37,317 bases of DNA from Croceimicrobium sp965656185 (GTDB taxonomy: Bacteria; Bacteroidota; Bacteroidia; Flavobacteriales; Schleiferiaceae): NCBI GenBank assembly GCA_965656185.1, contig CBFHJH010000018.1, forward strand, positions 1 to 37,317, given 5' to 3'. The notes beneath the pieces were generated by a model. It had not been told where the DNA came from, did no database searches, and was given only the letters and a program-made list of their open reading frames with translations. Numbering within the stretch: position 1 is the stretch's first letter; each line of letters begins with the position of its first letter. Shown here piece after piece: positions 1-8,340 of the stretch. Position numbers and translations under genes: made by a program.

Positions 1-186
1 CAGAAAAATTGACCAGTTATTGGGGTGTAAGTCCCCCATTATTCCAACAAGCCTAAATTATCGATTGAGGGGATCTTTTATCCTTTTTCTTAAACGGTAG
101 CCCGAAAAAATCTTGTTTTTCTAGATCTGAGGCCATGGTTTGCTATGAGGCCCTTAATTTTTCGCAGAATTTGATAGTGGGGTAAT
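1..186. other. Non-coding left edge
   Basis: I see no convincing gene here. A small hairpin (TGGGG at 21-25 pairing with CCCCA at 34-38) is the only structure noted. It lies downstream of the minus-strand gene that ends at 187, but it is about 150 nt away and has no T-tract on that strand, so I do not call it a terminator. Confidence 0.5.
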
Positions 187-711
187 TCAAGCAGCAAGCC
201 AAGTGTTGAGATAGATTACCAGGGTGTTTAACTCATTCTGACTGGCGATATGACCACAACAGCTTCCATTGGGGGTTCGATAGGAAATCTTATTGTTCGG
301 TTGAATCCTAGGGGGTGCCTCGATGATGCCTTCTTTTAGGTAAAAGTGTTTTAATATATCAACCATCGAAGTTAGTTGTAAATCCATGCGTTGGTTATAT
401 CTGGCTAAAAAATGCTCCGTTAATATGAGTAAAGGACCAACCCTGGTGTAGTGCGAAAATTCGAAGTTATTTACACCAATATCAGCTATTAGTCTAAACT
501 CCTGACCGCCATTGGTGAAAATTATAGTAACATCTAAGCCTCGGTGTTTAAGGCGCCTAAAGGCATGGGTCGACTTAGTTTGTCGCATGACCTTAGATTG
601 TTTCTTAACCAATTGAAATAATTTGATCGAGTGATAAAGGTGGTCTAGAACTTTGTAAGCTGTTTTAACTCTTTCCAGACGGGTCATGGTCGTGGTGCAT
701 CTGTAGTTCAT
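187..711 (-). CDS. Hypothetical protein, 174 aa
   Basis: I do not recognise this protein. It begins at an ATG (an alternative in-frame ATG is at codon 9). It has no signal peptide or membrane segment, is basic in its N-terminal third, and contains a central RYNQRM segment of a kind I associate only loosely with uncharacterised Bacteroidota proteins. A TATTTTTA (732-739, minus) resembles the TAnnTTTG -7 box with one mismatch. It stands alone, divergent from the iron operon, in DNA that reads more AT-rich than the neighbouring genes, so it may be an accessory or acquired gene. The length of the open frame favours a real gene, but nothing proves it. Confidence 0.5.
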   Translation of the reverse strand: MNYRCTTTMTRLERVKTAYKVLDHLYHSIKLFQLVKKQSKVMRQTKSTHAFRRLKHRGLDVTIIFTNGGQEFRLIADIGVNNFEFSHYTRVGPLLILTEHFLARYNQRMDLQLTSMVDILKHFYLKEGIIEAPPRIQPNNKISYRTPNGSCCGHIASQNELNTLVIYLNTWLAA

Positions 712-928
712 TATCAGGTATTATTTAGTTTAAAAATACCCTTACAATGCTTTTTACTACTATTCTAAGCGTTTGTTAAACGTTTATAATTGGATGTAAT
801 TGAGGTTTAAGTGAGCTGTTTTGTTTCATACAATTCGAATTTCGCCAATTCTAATAAAGTTTAAATATGGCTTCAGTCCCTCTAACTAAATCCTAGTCGA
901 ATTTTTCCGAAAAAACCGCTGGCTTTTC

Positions 929-959
929 TTGTCCATGTAAAGGTCTCAAATTAGTTTTG
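929..959 (+). promoter_or_regulatory. Promoter of the iron-uptake operon
   Basis: TTG at 929-931, a 20-nt gap, then TAGTTTTG at 952-959. This matches the Bacteroidota primary-sigma pattern (TTTG/TTG at -33, TAnnTTTG at -7). It lies about 30 nt before the first ATG of the operon. I see no clear Fur box around it. Confidence 0.65.
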
Positions 960-990
960 CCCCGTTATTTTAAATTAATCTAAATAAAAT

Positions 991-2226
991 ATGATATTTA
1001 AATCTCTGCCAGCTAGACTATTAGGTCTGCTTTTAATCCTTGGACTGGTCTCTTGTGAAGATGGAAGCTCTTCGGAAGAGCCTCAGAACCAAGTGGAGGC
1101 GCCAGCAACCTATACTTTTGAGCGCAACGGGGAATCCTCTGTTTCTTACAGTGGTCAAAGCACCCGTTTGGCAATGGGCGCAGAACTAAATGCCGCGCTT
1201 TTAGATTTCAGCAAGACTACACCTGAACTTTTGGAGATGTACGCTAATCAAGATGCTGCGGGTAATAACGTGGATCCTTTTAGCGACCCTGCTCTTAATG
1301 CCTCCGACAAGAGTTTACGCTCCAAGACGGCAGCTTCTTATGACTATTTCAATCTAAATGCGACCGAAAGTGCGCAGTTTAAAGCACTGATCGAAAATTG
1401 GATCGAGTACCAAGTAGACAGTATTTTCCCTTTCGCCAATCAGGCCGCCGCAGCCGGTGTAGCCGGGCAAATAGCCGATGGAAGCAGTGCCCGTTACGTG
1501 GATGCCAAAGGTTTGGAGTTCAATCAGGCAGTTGGGAAAACCTTGATCGGAGCGCTTAGCCTAGATCAAATGCTTAATAATTACCTGAGTCCGGCTGTAC
1601 TCGATGAAGGAAGTAACCGCAGCGATAATAATGAGCGAATTTTGGCCGAGTCTAAGAACTATACTATCATGGAGCACAAATGGGATGAAGCTTATGGCTA
1701 TCTCTTTGGTGGTGCTGCCGATGGGGCAATGCCTTTGGCTAGCTTAGGTTCTGACGACGACTTTTTGAATAAATACTTAGGGCGCCTAGAATCCGATCCG
1801 GACTTTGAAGGTGTAGCCGCCCGAGTTTTCAATGCCTTTAAATTAGGTAGAGCGGCCATTGTAGCTCAAGATTATGAACTACGTGATGCGCAGGCGGCTA
1901 TTATCAAGGAAGAACTTTCGGAGCTGATCGGCATTCGGGCTGTTTACTATTTGCAATCGGCTAAAAAAGCTTTCGCGGATGGCAATACCGGTTCGGCTTT
2001 CCACGACCTTTCAGAGGCCTACGGTTTTATTTATAGCCTGCGCTTTACCAATAATAGTGCGAGTGGAGCACCTTACTTTAGTAGCAGTGAAGTACAAAGC
2101 TTTATCGATGATCTTATGGGAGATGGCCCCAACGGATTTTGGGATCTACAGGCTCAGACCTTAGATCGTATGTCGGTCGATATTGCAGCACGCTTCCGCT
2201 TTGAGATCGCTGAAGTGATAAATTAA
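991..2226 (+). CDS. DUF4856 domain lipoprotein, iron-uptake operon
   Basis: A lipoprotein of 411 aa: a hydrophobic signal ends in LVSC, with lipidation expected on Cys22, followed by an acidic Ser/Glu linker. The body, starting near YTFERNG, matches my memory of the DUF4856 family, and much of it should be helical. DUF4856 proteins are commonly encoded beside imelysin in Bacteroidota, and that is the case here: the next gene starts 15 nt downstream. The likely role is a surface or periplasmic partner in iron or metal acquisition; the biochemical activity is unknown. The ATG start is supported by the signal sequence directly after it and by the promoter 30 nt upstream. Confidence 0.85.
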   Translation: MIFKSLPARLLGLLLILGLVSCEDGSSSEEPQNQVEAPATYTFERNGESSVSYSGQSTRLAMGAELNAALLDFSKTTPELLEMYANQDAAGNNVDPFSDPALNASDKSLRSKTAASYDYFNLNATESAQFKALIENWIEYQVDSIFPFANQAAAAGVAGQIADGSSARYVDAKGLEFNQAVGKTLIGALSLDQMLNNYLSPAVLDEGSNRSDNNERILAESKNYTIMEHKWDEAYGYLFGGAADGAMPLASLGSDDDFLNKYLGRLESDPDFEGVAARVFNAFKLGRAAIVAQDYELRDAQAAIIKEELSELIGIRAVYYLQSAKKAFADGNTGSAFHDLSEAYGFIYSLRFTNNSASGAPYFSSSEVQSFIDDLMGDGPNGFWDLQAQTLDRMSVDIAARFRFEIAEVIN

Positions 2227-2241
2227 AAGATTTTAAGGTAT

Positions 2242-3348
2242 ATGTTTGGATTGCAGAAATGGATAGGGATCGCAGCACTTAGTGCTGTGACCCTTTCGTG
2301 TGTGGAGGAAAACCGACCAGAAGATAGTCAGGAAGATAACTTTGACCGCCAAGCGCTATTGGCTTTTTGGGCCGACGAGATCATTGTGCCGGCCTACCAA
2401 AATTACACCGCTCAACTTCTGGCACTAGATAGCAGCGTAAGCACTTTTCAAGCGGATCCCACTTTAAGCAAACTAAGTGCCCTTCGTACCAAATTCGAAG
2501 AAGCATACCTAGCTTGGCAATGGGCAAGCATCTATGAGATCGGCCCGGCCGAATCTAGGAGCTTGCGCAACTTTACCAATATATACCCTTGTGATACGCT
2601 GGAGATCCAAAATGCCCTAAACTCGGCTAACTATAATCTCAGCTTGCCTTCCACCTTCGATAGTCAGGGTTTTCCTGCCCTCGATTATTTGCTTTTTGGA
2701 TTGGGAGATGACACTCAGAGCTTGGCCCTGCTTAGCCAGCCTAAGTATTATAACTATTTAAAGGACTTAAGCGGTCGATTACTCAGCCTTGGCACCGCCA
2801 CTTTGCAAGAATGGACCAACTCTTACCGCGATAGTTTTGTGGCCAAGGATGGTTCTTCGGCCGATGCCTCGGTCAATAAGCTTACTAATGATTACATCTT
2901 CCACGTAGAAAAGGAATTGAGAGCGGGTAAGATCGGTATTCCGGCGGGCGTCTTTTCGGGCAACAATTTACCCGATCGGGCCGAAGCCTTTTACCATGGT
3001 GCATTATCTCGTACGCTTTTTCTGGAGTCATTGGCAGCGCACCAAGCATTCTTCGAGGGTCGCTCTTTCGATCAAAATCAAAATGGGCCAAGTTTAAAAG
3101 CTTATCTCGACTATCTGGGGATCAACTCAAATTCAGGTTTACTGAGCGATGCGATATTGACCCAGTATGATTTGGCGGGCAATCAGGCCCAATCCTTAGA
3201 CCCAAGTTTAGCCATTGCAGCGCGTGACCAAACCAGCGCCATGCTCGAGCTTTTTGACCTCCTCCAACAAAATGTGGTCTGGTTAAAGGTAGATATGATG
3301 CAAGCATTAAATATTCGTATCGACTACGTAGACGCCGATGGCGACTAA
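2242..3348 (+). CDS. Imelysin family lipoprotein (M75/IrpA-like)
   Basis: A lipoprotein of 368 aa; the signal ends in TLSC (Cys20). The remainder is a helical imelysin domain: an N-terminal half with a FWADEIIVPAY helix, a GFPALDYLLFG segment near residue 135, and a C-terminal half. Imelysins were once called peptidases (M75) but are now regarded as iron-regulated surface proteins related to EfeO. In the classical family the central motif is GxHxxE; here the corresponding stretch reads GFPALD, so His is Pro and Glu is Asp. This argues against a protease and against the standard metal site. The gene lies between the DUF4856 gene and the HTTM gene, overlapping the latter by 11 nt, which implies translational coupling. 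Confidence 0.9.
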   Translation: MFGLQKWIGIAALSAVTLSCVEENRPEDSQEDNFDRQALLAFWADEIIVPAYQNYTAQLLALDSSVSTFQADPTLSKLSALRTKFEEAYLAWQWASIYEIGPAESRSLRNFTNIYPCDTLEIQNALNSANYNLSLPSTFDSQGFPALDYLLFGLGDDTQSLALLSQPKYYNYLKDLSGRLLSLGTATLQEWTNSYRDSFVAKDGSSADASVNKLTNDYIFHVEKELRAGKIGIPAGVFSGNNLPDRAEAFYHGALSRTLFLESLAAHQAFFEGRSFDQNQNGPSLKAYLDYLGINSNSGLLSDAILTQYDLAGNQAQSLDPSLAIAARDQTSAMLELFDLLQQNVVWLKVDMMQALNIRIDYVDADGD

Positions 3349-4708
3349 ACCAGCTCAAATAAGATCTTTTCTAAACCAGGAGCTGCCCATTGCGCCGCTC
3401 CTGGTTTTTCGCATTTTATTTGGTCTGGTAATGGTCTACGCCATGGGCCGCTTCTTTTATTTCGATTGGGTTCAAAAGCTCTATATCGAACCCGACTGGC
3501 ATTTTTCTTACTATGGCTTCGAATGGGTGAAACCGATGGGTGATTGGACCTATGTGCTTTTTATTATTTGTGGACTAAGTGCCTTCATGGTCGCTTTAGG
3601 TTACTACTATCGCATCAGCGCAAGCTTACTTTTTTTAAGCTTTACTTATATCGAACTGATGGATAAGACCACCTACCTGAACCACTATTATTTTGTCTCA
3701 ATTATTAGTGGGGTCATGATCTTCATGCCGGCCGCTAAAGCCTTTTCGATGGATGCCGGTTGGGCCTTGAAAGGCCTTAGCACCAAGATAGCTGCACCGT
3801 ATTATGCGCTCATCTGGGCCTTTGTGAGTTTGGTCTATTTCTACGCCGGTTTAGCCAAATTGAACTCCGATTGGTTGCTTTCGGCCCAACCTTTAAAACT
3901 CTGGCTTCCGGGCTCTTACGACTTGCCTATTTTGGGGCCTTGGCTCGAAAAGGAGTGGCTCGCTTACCTCTTTTCCTGGTCCGGTGCAGTTTTCGACCTG
4001 TCGGTTCCCTTTTTACTTTGGTTTCGCAAAAGTAGACCCTTCGCCCTCTTTTTTATCGTGATCTTTCACCTCCTTACCCGACTCCTTTTTCCCATCGGTA
4101 TATTTCCTGTTGTCATGGTATTAGGGGCCTTTACTTTTTTGCGACCGCAATTTCACGAGCGCCTGTTGGTCGCTTTAGGTGCGCTTTTACCACGGCGTGT
4201 TTTTAAAGACCGCTTTCGCGGAAGAGAAAATATTGGGATCTCCCCCTTTCTTAAGATTACCTTTGCCTCCTTATTGGTGTTTCAGCTGCTGTGGCCTTGG
4301 CGTTATAGCCTGTACCCTGGAGAATTGTTTTGGCATGAGCAAGGTTTTCGTTTTTCTTGGCGAGTAATGTTAATGGAAAAGGCTGGATATGCGCAATTCA
4401 GCATCGTAAACCCGAAGAATCAACAGCGGTTTAGAGTGGATAACAGTAAATTTTTAACCGATTTTCAGGAAAAGCAAATGAGCTTCCAACCCGATTTTAT
4501 TTTAGAATATGCACATCATTTAGCGGCGCATTACCGTAATAAACTTAAAACCGATGAGGTTGAGGTATACGCCGATGTGCAAGTGGCTCTTAATGGTAGG
4601 CCCAGTCGCGCATTTATCGATAACAGTGTAAACTTGGCCAAGCAAGAACGGGGCTTTGCTCCTAAAACCTGGATTTTACCCTTTCATGATACGATCTACG
4701 GTTTATAG
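3338..4708 (+). CDS. HTTM domain integral membrane protein
   Basis: A polytopic inner-membrane protein of 456 aa with about seven hydrophobic segments in the first ~330 residues and a soluble C-terminal region of ~120 residues. The N-terminal part (FRILFGLVMVYAMGRFF, later TTYLNHYYF and YFYAGLAKLNSDWL) fits the HTTM family, named for horizontally transferred transmembrane proteins and related to the vitamin-K-dependent gamma-carboxylase. It overlaps the imelysin gene by 11 nt, and the TonB receptor start lies 23 nt inside its end. HTTM genes recur in imelysin/DUF4856 loci of Bacteroidota. The substrate is unknown; whether it carboxylates one of the neighbouring lipoproteins is open. Confidence 0.85.
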   Translation: MATKPAQIRSFLNQELPIAPLLVFRILFGLVMVYAMGRFFYFDWVQKLYIEPDWHFSYYGFEWVKPMGDWTYVLFIICGLSAFMVALGYYYRISASLLFLSFTYIELMDKTTYLNHYYFVSIISGVMIFMPAAKAFSMDAGWALKGLSTKIAAPYYALIWAFVSLVYFYAGLAKLNSDWLLSAQPLKLWLPGSYDLPILGPWLEKEWLAYLFSWSGAVFDLSVPFLLWFRKSRPFALFFIVIFHLLTRLLFPIGIFPVVMVLGAFTFLRPQFHERLLVALGALLPRRVFKDRFRGRENIGISPFLKITFASLLVFQLLWPWRYSLYPGELFWHEQGFRFSWRVMLMEKAGYAQFSIVNPKNQQRFRVDNSKFLTDFQEKQMSFQPDFILEYAHHLAAHYRNKLKTDEVEVYADVQVALNGRPSRAFIDNSVNLAKQERGFAPKTWILPFHDTIYGL

Positions 4709-7124
4709 TTTGCTCCTTACTTTTTGGGCCGGCCAGCTTTCGGCTCAACTCAATTATCACCTACAGGTTTGGGACGAAGACAGCAATGCTTTAGCTGGAG
4801 TGGAACTTTATTTCCACAACTTGGAAACAGTAGAACATACCGATCAGCAGGGCCAGTTTCAGTTTCATTCCTTTCAGCCCAAGTTGGAAGTGAGCTTATT
4901 TCGCAGCGGGTACCAATCACAGACGATCCTATTAAAGGCAAGAAGAGATACCACTGTTATTCTGAAGGCTATTTCGGCGCAATTGGAGGAAGTGCAAGTG
5001 GATGGTGGGAAAAAGCAGCAACAAAGACGAAACTTAAGGGCTGTTGAGGGTACGGCAATTTACGCCTCTAAGAAATCGGAAGTTCTAAAACTGAAAAACC
5101 TAAATGTAGATCTTGGTGCTAATAATCCCCGTCAGATCTATGCGCAGCTTAGCGGACTTAATATTTATGAGGGAAGTGCCGGTGGCTTGCAGCTCAATAT
5201 TGGTGGCCGCGGACTAGACCCTAATCGCAGCAGTAATTTTAACGTTCGCCAAAACGGCTATGACATAAGTGCCGATGTGCTTGGTTACCCAGAAAGTTAT
5301 TACACTCCTCCGGCTGAAGCCTTGCAGGAGGTGAAAGTTGTAAAAGGGGCCGCTTCCTTGCAATACGGTACTCAGTTTGGAGGCTTGTTGGAATTTAAGA
5401 TGCGCGAACCTCGGACCGACACCAGTTTGGCTTTCGAGCTACGGCAGTCCTACGGCAGCTTTAACCGCTTGAATACCTTTTTTAGTCTCAGTGGTAGCTC
5501 AGGCCCTTGGTCTTATTACACTTATTTCAATTACAAAGAAGGCGCCGCCTGGCAAAATAATGGTGCCTACAGCAGTCGCAATGCTTTTTTGGATTTGCGT
5601 TATCAAATTAATGATGAACAGCGCCTTTCATTCGAAGTGACGTATTTGAATTATTGGGCTAAACAATCAGGAGGCTTAACCGATAGTCAATTCGATCGTC
5701 AAGCCAATTTGAGCCTACGTGACCGTAATTGGTTTCAGGTCGATTGGCAATTATACACTTTGAAATACCGCTGGGAACCCTCTCCTCAAGATTTAGTGGA
5801 AAGTCAGGTCTTTAGTTTAAATGCCCAGCGCAATGCTTTAGGTTTTCGCGGCTTACCACAAGCCTTTAATTTAAACCCAATTAGTACGGTAGACGAGCAG
5901 GATGCTCAGGGTAATTATGTTCATCCTCGAGATTTGATCAAAGGTCGCTTCTTCAATTGGGGGACCGAGAGCCGTTGGTTACATCGCTACAAGCAGAACC
6001 AGCAGCGCCGCGTACTGCTCATTGGAGCTAAGTATTATCAAGCCGAAAATAGTGCTCGTCAAGGCCCAGGCTCAAAGGCAATGGATGCCGATTTTACCTT
6101 TTACGAAGATCGCTTCTCCGAATACCCCAGTCAAAGCGAATTCGACTTTCCTAATCGCAATGCGGCCTTATTTGGTGAACACATTTGGTATTTTGGCGAT
6201 CATTGGAGTGTAACTCCCGGCTTAAGGGCCGAATGGATTCGAACCGAAAGCGTGGGGACTTATCAGAATCTACTCTTCGACAATGCTGGTAACTTGATCT
6301 TTCGGGATACGATTCGGGATGATCGGGCCTTGGCACGAGCATTTAGCTTATTTGGATTGGGTGTTTCCTATCGCTGGGACAATCAGATAGAATCCTACTT
6401 TAATATTTCTCAGAACTACCGTTCCGTTACTTTCAGCGATATCCGTACCATAAACCCCAGCTTTGTGATCGACCCAGACATTAGCGACGAACGAGGCTTT
6501 ACCGCCGATCTTGGCGCGAGAGCTCAGTGGGAGAATTTGGAGTTTGACGCCAATGTCTTCGCTCTCTTTTACGATAATCGAATTGGTATAATCCTCAACG
6601 ATCGGGCACAGCGGGTGCGAAAAAATATTGGAACTGCCCTAATTTATGGCACCGAGCTTTATTTGCGGCAGGAATTCGAAAGCGGTGCCAATTGGCGTTT
6701 TGGATATTTCCTAAACCTCGCTTATACTCGATCGGTTTATCTACGCAGTGAGGAAGCCAATGTTGCCGGGAATAGAGTGGAGTTTATTCCGGCTATTAAT
6801 CTAAAAAGCGGATTAGAGCTTAATTACAAAAGCTATTGGGCATCTTTTCAAGGCACTTACCTCAGTGATCAATTTACCGATGTTGAAAATAGTGCCCGCC
6901 CGGCAGAAGGCGACGTAAGAGAGGGTATTATCGGACCCATTCCTGCTTATCAGGTGTGGGACTTTAATTTGGCTTACCGCCGAGAGAAATTCGAATTGGG
7001 CTTTAGTCTCAATAATCTCTTTAACGCTATTTATTTTACGCGGAGGGCCACTGGTTATCCTGGTCCGGGTATTATTCCTTCCGACCCTCGCACATTCAGC
7101 CTTTTTGGGGCCTATCGCTTTTAA
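4686..7124 (+). CDS. TonB-dependent receptor, FecA-like, iron operon
   Basis: An outer-membrane receptor of 812 aa. I choose the ATG at 4686 because a signal peptide (ending GQLSAQ) follows directly; an upstream in-frame ATG at 4656 would add ten residues before it. Order: signal peptide, a carboxypeptidase-regulatory-like beta domain (~20-105), a plug (~130-250, with GGRGLDPNRSSNF and a GAASLQYGTQFGG stretch typical of plug domains), then a 22-strand-type barrel ending in YRF with a terminal aromatic. The plug segment ISADVLGYPESYYTPP is typical of the FecA-like group, suggesting ferric citrate or a siderophore. As the last gene of the operon it supplies the energy-coupled outer-membrane step for the upstream lipoproteins. 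Confidence 0.9.
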   Translation: MIRSTVYSLLLTFWAGQLSAQLNYHLQVWDEDSNALAGVELYFHNLETVEHTDQQGQFQFHSFQPKLEVSLFRSGYQSQTILLKARRDTTVILKAISAQLEEVQVDGGKKQQQRRNLRAVEGTAIYASKKSEVLKLKNLNVDLGANNPRQIYAQLSGLNIYEGSAGGLQLNIGGRGLDPNRSSNFNVRQNGYDISADVLGYPESYYTPPAEALQEVKVVKGAASLQYGTQFGGLLEFKMREPRTDTSLAFELRQSYGSFNRLNTFFSLSGSSGPWSYYTYFNYKEGAAWQNNGAYSSRNAFLDLRYQINDEQRLSFEVTYLNYWAKQSGGLTDSQFDRQANLSLRDRNWFQVDWQLYTLKYRWEPSPQDLVESQVFSLNAQRNALGFRGLPQAFNLNPISTVDEQDAQGNYVHPRDLIKGRFFNWGTESRWLHRYKQNQQRRVLLIGAKYYQAENSARQGPGSKAMDADFTFYEDRFSEYPSQSEFDFPNRNAALFGEHIWYFGDHWSVTPGLRAEWIRTESVGTYQNLLFDNAGNLIFRDTIRDDRALARAFSLFGLGVSYRWDNQIESYFNISQNYRSVTFSDIRTINPSFVIDPDISDERGFTADLGARAQWENLEFDANVFALFYDNRIGIILNDRAQRVRKNIGTALIYGTELYLRQEFESGANWRFGYFLNLAYTRSVYLRSEEANVAGNRVEFIPAINLKSGLELNYKSYWASFQGTYLSDQFTDVENSARPAEGDVREGIIGPIPAYQVWDFNLAYRREKFELGFSLNNLFNAIYFTRRATGYPGPGIIPSDPRTFSLFGAYRF

Positions 7125-7130
7125 GCATAA

Positions 7131-7162
7131 AAAAAGACCGCGAAAAGCGGCCTTTCTTTTTT
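7131..7162 (-). terminator. Terminator, better paired on the minus strand
   Basis: Stem AAAGACCGC (7133-7141), loop of 5, and GCGGCCTTT (7147-7155), flanked by A and T tracts, between two convergent genes. Read as minus-strand RNA the one imperfect position becomes a G-U wobble; as plus-strand RNA it is an A-C mismatch. It can serve both genes but should be stronger for the minus-strand NTF2-like gene. Confidence 0.8.
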
Positions 7163-7175
7163 ATAGGGCAGAAGC

Positions 7176-7658
7176 TTATAAGAAGCTCCAGAATACTTGG
7201 TGTACTTTCCAAGTTCCGTTCTCACGGATCAGGGTTATATTTTCCTTCCAACGCTGACCAGCTGCGCCGGTTATCAATTCAGCCGAAGCTACATTGTCGG
7301 TAATAGCGGTAACCGTGATCTCATTGTTTTGCGCGTCTGGAGCGATCACCTCATGATTTTGCATTAAGGCACGTAGGTCCTCGATATCTTGCATTTCAGT
7401 TAAGGAACCGTCTCGGTTCAAACCTTGATTTTTAAAGTCGCGGCTTAGGGCTGCGCTCATTTCTTCAAAGTCACCTTCGTGAAAGTTTTCAATGTAAGTA
7501 CGTACCGCGAAACTTACTTCCGCATTTGGACCACTTTCTTCTTCGAAGCTGATGGTATAGATGGGTAATTTGATGGGGCCACCGTCTAAATTGTTTCCGA
7601 TACTGGCTACACTACTAAATGAGGCCGATAAGGCTAAGGCAATTACTAATGATTTCAT
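7176..7658 (-). CDS. Secreted NTF2-like protein, paralog A
   Basis: A 160-aa protein with a Sec signal peptide (hydrophobic core after MKS, cleavage likely near VASIGN) and an NTF2-like/SnoaL-like fold of the putative lumazine-binding type. The diagnostic stretch runs from VRTYIENFHEGDFEEM through DFKNQGLNRDGSL to AELITGAAGQRW and a final GTWKVHQVFWSF. Family members are small alpha+beta barrels, often with poorly known ligands; no catalytic residues can be assigned. A close paralog is encoded immediately upstream on the same strand. Paralog A carries about 20 extra residues between signal and domain. It has its own promoter and terminator, so the pair are separate transcription units. Expression is probably controlled by the CTTAACA element described at its promoter. 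Confidence 0.85.
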   Translation of the reverse strand: MKSLVIALALSASFSSVASIGNNLDGGPIKLPIYTISFEEESGPNAEVSFAVRTYIENFHEGDFEEMSAALSRDFKNQGLNRDGSLTEMQDIEDLRALMQNHEVIAPDAQNNEITVTAITDNVASAELITGAAGQRWKENITLIRENGTWKVHQVFWSFL

Positions 7659-7685
7659 GATGTTATATGTTTTAGTTTCGTTTAG

Positions 7686-7731
7686 CTAAAGTAGAAAGTC
7701 ACTTTATATCAAGCTGTTAAGGAATCCTTAA
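7686..7731 (-). promoter_or_regulatory. Promoter of NTF2 paralog A with CTTAACA element
   Basis: On the minus strand, CTTAACA (complement of 7715-7721) is followed by exactly 21 nt and TACTTTAG (complement of 7686-7693), a one-mismatch -7 box. The heptamer sits where a -33 element should be. It is part of the dyad TTAAGGA-A-TCCTTAA (7717-7731), and its TTAA core repeats 11 nt upstream. The adjoining leader shares 16 nt (7667-7682) exactly with paralog B. Confidence 0.55.
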
Positions 7732-7792
7732 AGACTTTTAAATGGAGGACTTAGGTCGGTGAATGGGGGATTTTCACCGTTGAGAAAAGGCA

Positions 7793-7823
7793 TAAAAAAA
7801 GGCCGCCTGAAAACAGACGACCT
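7793..7823 (-). terminator. Terminator of NTF2 paralog B
   Basis: Minus-strand RNA forms a ten-pair stem from AGGTCGTCTG (complement of 7814-7823) and CAGGCGGCCT (complement of 7800-7809), with a four-U loop and a following seven-U tract. Two pairs are G-U, which would be A-C mismatches on the plus strand, so the structure is specific for the minus-strand gene ending at 7847. Confidence 0.85.
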
Positions 7824-7846
7824 AAAAGGATCAACGAACCAAACAA

Positions 7847-8260
7847 TTAAAAACTCCAAGTAACTTTCTTGATCTTCCAAGTGCCTCGTACTTTTTCGAG
7901 CAGAATATCTTCTTCCCAGCGTGAGTTTTCTGGTCCAGTTATCAATTTAACCGAAGCGAATTCCTCTTGGAGGGAAACTATTTCAATTTGATTGTTCTGT
8001 GCATTAACAGGTGTGCTGGCTTGGCTTTTCATAAGCTTCTTTAAGCCCCGCGCATCGATAGCTTCGCTAAGGCTACCATCACGGTTAATACCCTGATTCT
8101 TGAAGTCCTTGTGCAGGACCTCTTTCATCGACTGGTAGTCGTTGCTGAGGTAGTTCTCAATGTACGTTTTAACGGTTTCGCGCACCACAGTCTCGGGGCC
8201 GCTGGCCATAGCAGAAAAGCTAAAGCCCGCCAATAGCATGGCTAAGAATTTCAATTTCAT
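7847..8260 (-). CDS. Secreted NTF2-like protein, paralog B
   Basis: A 137-aa paralog of the neighbouring 160-aa protein, with a signal peptide ending near AMASGPE and the same NTF2-like domain. Shared landmarks are TYIEN, DFKNQGxNRDGSLxE, the AQNNxI stretch, LITGxxxxRWxExI and a C-terminal GTWKxxxVxWSF. The two differ in much of the remaining sequence, so the duplication is not recent, yet the leader and promoter layout are kept. Function is unknown. Plausible roles for exported NTF2-like domains include small-ligand binding or an accessory role to a secreted enzyme. Its promoter begins only 8 nt after the stop of the upstream DUF2892 gene, and no terminator separates them, so some read-through from that operon is possible. 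Confidence 0.85.
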   Translation of the reverse strand: MKLKFLAMLLAGFSFSAMASGPETVVRETVKTYIENYLSNDYQSMKEVLHKDFKNQGINRDGSLSEAIDARGLKKLMKSQASTPVNAQNNQIEIVSLQEEFASVKLITGPENSRWEEDILLEKVRGTWKIKKVTWSF

Positions 8261-8287
8261 GATAAAGATGTTTTAGTTTCGTTAGAA

Positions 8288-8333
8288 CGAAGGTATCTCT
8301 ATCTTGAAAAATTTCCTGTTAAGGAAATCCTAA
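8288..8333 (-). promoter_or_regulatory. Promoter of NTF2 paralog B with CTTAACA element
   Basis: On the minus strand, CTTAACA (complement of 8317-8323), then 21 nt, then TACCTTCG (complement of 8288-8295). The spacing is identical to paralog A although the 21-nt spacer differs. A TTA core lies 11 nt upstream of the heptamer's TTA, and an imperfect dyad covers 8319-8333. The leader copy of the shared 16-mer is at 8268-8283. Confidence 0.55.
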
Positions 8334-8340
8334 ATGCTTA

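Noticed and set aside
770..782. Palindrome CGTTT-GTT-AAACG upstream of the iron operon, a possible Fur-type operator
   Set aside because: It does not match a Fur box (no GATAAT-type hexamers), lies about 145 nt from the promoter, and a short dyad like this is expected by chance.
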